Source: a bacterium
GTDB lineage: Bacteria; Vulcanimicrobiota; Vulcanimicrobiia; Vulcanimicrobiales; Vulcanimicrobiaceae
Direction: 5' to 3'
NCBI GenBank assembly: GCA_021807065.1
Contig: JAKAPO010000016.1
Coordinates: 1-17,307 of the forward strand
Length of the DNA stretch: 17,307 bases
In this document: positions 15,653 through 17,307 of the stretch, piece after piece
Numbering within the stretch: position 1 is the first letter of the stretch
How the letters are laid out: every line of letters starts with the position of its first letter
Notes under the pieces: generated by a model
Database searches by the model: none
Told to the model about the DNA's origin: nothing
What the model saw: the letters and a program-made list of their open reading frames with translations, nothing else
Made by a program: the position numbers and the translations under genes

Positions 15653-17038
15653 GTGAGCGACAGCCATCTCTACCGCGACCAAATCCTCGAGGTCGAGCCG
15701 ACCGGCATCGAGACGGTCGCCGAAGCTCAGCGTCACGGGGCACCGTGGCATCTCTTTGGGGTATGGTTCTCGGCGAACGCCGAGATCGCAACGTGGATGG
15801 TGGGCTTGGCGATCGCCGCTTTCTACGGTACGGACCTTCGCAGCGCAATCGTCGGCATCGTCCTCGGCAACGTTACCGGTTTCGCGGTCCTCGGCATCCT
15901 GGCAACGATGGGCCCACGCTACGGCGTACCCCAGATGGTCGCCGGAAGGCTCGCGTTCGGACGATACGGCAACGTCGCCCCCGCGACGCTGAGTTTCCTC
16001 GCGGGCGTCGGGTGGTTTGCGATCAACACCGTCTTCGGAGCCTATGCGCTCCAAACGATTGCCGGCTGGCCGTACCCGCTGGCATTAGCCATCATGCTCG
16101 CGTTGCAAATCATCCTCGCCGTCTACGGATACAACCTGATCCATCTCTTCGAACGCGTAAGCGTCGTATTGCTCGCGCTCGGCTTCTTGGCGCTCGCGAT
16201 CGTGACGTTCGGGCGAACCCATTGGCTCGCACCCTTCGACGCGCACGCGCCGCTCTCCGCAGGCGGTCCCCTCGCGGCATTCATCATGGCCGGTGCGCTC
16301 GCATTCTCGTATGCGCTGGGGTGGGTACCGGCCGCCTCGGATTACTCGCGCTATCTTCCGCGCAAGACCGACCCTCGAGCGATCTGGTGGTACTCGTTCC
16401 TCGGTTGCGCGCTCTCGTGCATCGTGCTCGAGATCATGGGCGCCGCTGCGGTGAGCGCTGAGCGCGGCATCGACCTCACGACCGCGTTGCCGACCCAGGC
16501 GGTATCGGTGCTCCTCGGCGCCGGATGGGTTGCGAAGCTCGTGCTGCTGGCGGTCGTGCTGGGAACGCTCACCGCAAACTGCATGAACCTGTACTCCGGT
16601 GCGCTCGCCGCGCTCGTCGCGTTCAACGTACGCGTCAAACGCGCTCTGGCCGCGCTTGCGGTCGGCGTCATCGGCGCGCTGCTCGCGACGGGGGGCGGCA
16701 GACCTGCGCAGATGGCGACCGCCTATACCGAGTTTCTGCTGCTTCTTTCCTATTGGGCCTCACCGTGGGCCGGCGTGGTGCTCGTCGATCTGCTGGTCCG
16801 CGGAGATGCACCGGCCGATCCACAACGCGTACCGTATTGGAGATCCGGTTTCATCGCGTGGATCGCCGGGCTCGCAGCTTCAGCACCTTTCTGGAACCAA
16901 GTATGGTTTACCGGACCGGTCGCTCGCGCCTATCCGCAGCTCGGCGATCTCTCGTACTACGTCGGCTTCACGGTGGCCGCCATTGCTATGGCCGTGCTGC
17001 TTCGGTTCGACCGCGTCGCTACGCCCAGCACCGAATAG
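15653..17038 (+). CDS. NCS1-family nucleobase/vitamin permease (purine-cytosine permease type)
   Basis: A 461-aa polytopic membrane transporter with about twelve hydrophobic segments, of the nucleobase:cation symporter-1 family (cytosine, purines, allantoin, thiamine, pyridoxine and related compounds). Evidence: N-terminal WHLFGVWFSANAEIATWMVG, the entry helix of CodB-like permeases; GPRYGVPQMVAGRLAFGRYGN; GVGWFAINTVFGAYAL; ALGWVPAASDYSRYLP; NCMNLYSGALAAL. The start is GTG 15653; no strong ribosome site. It follows the nicotinamidase by 46 nt and precedes the ABC ATPase by 3 nt. The neighbour suggests a pyridine or nucleobase substrate, but NCS1 specificity cannot be read from these motifs alone. 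Confidence 0.88.
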   Translation: MSDSHLYRDQILEVEPTGIETVAEAQRHGAPWHLFGVWFSANAEIATWMVGLAIAAFYGTDLRSAIVGIVLGNVTGFAVLGILATMGPRYGVPQMVAGRLAFGRYGNVAPATLSFLAGVGWFAINTVFGAYALQTIAGWPYPLALAIMLALQIILAVYGYNLIHLFERVSVVLLALGFLALAIVTFGRTHWLAPFDAHAPLSAGGPLAAFIMAGALAFSYALGWVPAASDYSRYLPRKTDPRAIWWYSFLGCALSCIVLEIMGAAAVSAERGIDLTTALPTQAVSVLLGAGWVAKLVLLAVVLGTLTANCMNLYSGALAALVAFNVRVKRALAALAVGVIGALLATGGGRPAQMATAYTEFLLLLSYWASPWAGVVLVDLLVRGDAPADPQRVPYWRSGFIAWIAGLAASAPFWNQVWFTGPVARAYPQLGDLSYYVGFTVAAIAMAVLLRFDRVATPSTE

Positions 17039-17041
17039 GCA

Positions 17042-17307
17042 GTGCTCGTCGTCGATAGCGCACAGAAGAGCTTCGGCAGGGTCGCCGCCGTTCGCGGCGT
17101 CAGCTTCTCGATCTGCGATGGCGCGACGTTCGGCCTGCTCGGTCCCAATGGAGCCGGAAAGACGACCATGATGCGCATGATCGTCGGTATCCTCACGCCC
17201 GACGGCGGAACGATTCGGTGGGACGGAACGCCGATCGACGAACGCGTGCGCCGTCGCTTCGGGTACCTTCCCGAGGAGCGCGGGCTCTACGGCCGGATGC
17301 GAGATCG
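17042..17307 (+). CDS. ABC transporter ATP-binding protein, 3'-truncated by window edge
   Basis: The N-terminal 88 residues of an ABC ATPase, starting at GTG 17042 and cut by the window end. Walker A is GPNGAGKTT (34-42), preceded by VRGVSFSICDGATFGLL as in exporter-type nucleotide-binding domains. Further on, GYLPEERGLYGRM covers the Q-loop region; the PEERGLY phrase is typical of NatA/YhaQ-like ABC-2 exporter ATPases (sodium or drug efflux) rather than importers. It begins 3 nt after the permease stop, so it is probably co-transcribed. Its membrane partner should lie downstream, outside the window. Substrate unknown. Confidence 0.9.
   Translation, partial: MLVVDSAQKSFGRVAAVRGVSFSICDGATFGLLGPNGAGKTTMMRMIVGILTPDGGTIRWDGTPIDERVRRRFGYLPEERGLYGRMRD

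Overview
The window is 17.3 kb of GC-rich, densely packed bacterial chromosome with mostly short gaps, many GTG/TTG starts and genes on both strands. Nothing in it fixes the taxonomy. The style (GC-rich codons, an Asp-box propeller lipoprotein, a Cys-rich GMC oxidoreductase, an actinobacterial-like aminopeptidase P) would suit an uncultivated soil-type lineage such as Eremiobacterota (WPS-2) or a neighbouring phylum, but that is a low-confidence guess.

Left part (1-5611): the 3' portion of leuS (leucyl-tRNA synthetase) carries an in-frame insert with a 9-bp palindrome and a repeat-like sequence. It faces an NAD-dependent sugar-nucleotide epimerase on the minus strand. Divergent from the epimerase, 38 bp away, is comEC (DNA-uptake channel), whose reading frame is broken once in the metallo-beta-lactamase-like domain near 5164-5177.

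Middle part (5608-9926): immediately after the comEC stop lies a decayed IS200/IS605-type end with the first codons of a Y1 transposase. It is followed by a GMC-family flavoprotein oxidoreductase. Convergent with that is a minus-strand three-gene operon with overlapping or 1-nt junctions: secreted NTF2-like protein, then DoxX-like membrane protein, then a CX4C flavoprotein disulfide reductase that lacks the usual C-terminal His.

Right part (9985-17307): a large Asp-box (BNR) beta-propeller lipoprotein is followed by a Xaa-Pro aminopeptidase (M24B). A 90-aa two-helix membrane protein runs convergently, its stop codon overlapping the aminopeptidase stop. Then come a nicotinamidase-type amidohydrolase, an NCS1 nucleobase/vitamin permease and, 3 nt later, the start of an ABC transporter ATPase cut by the window end. 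The last three genes are close together on one strand and may be one operon for uptake and processing of a pyridine or nucleobase compound (inference).

I found no tRNA or rRNA gene, CRISPR array, riboswitch or complete mobile element, and no convincing new multi-gene system. The points most worth a second look are the palindromic insert inside leuS, the comEC frame break, the IS fossil between comEC and the GMC gene, and the NTF2-like/DoxX/disulfide reductase operon.
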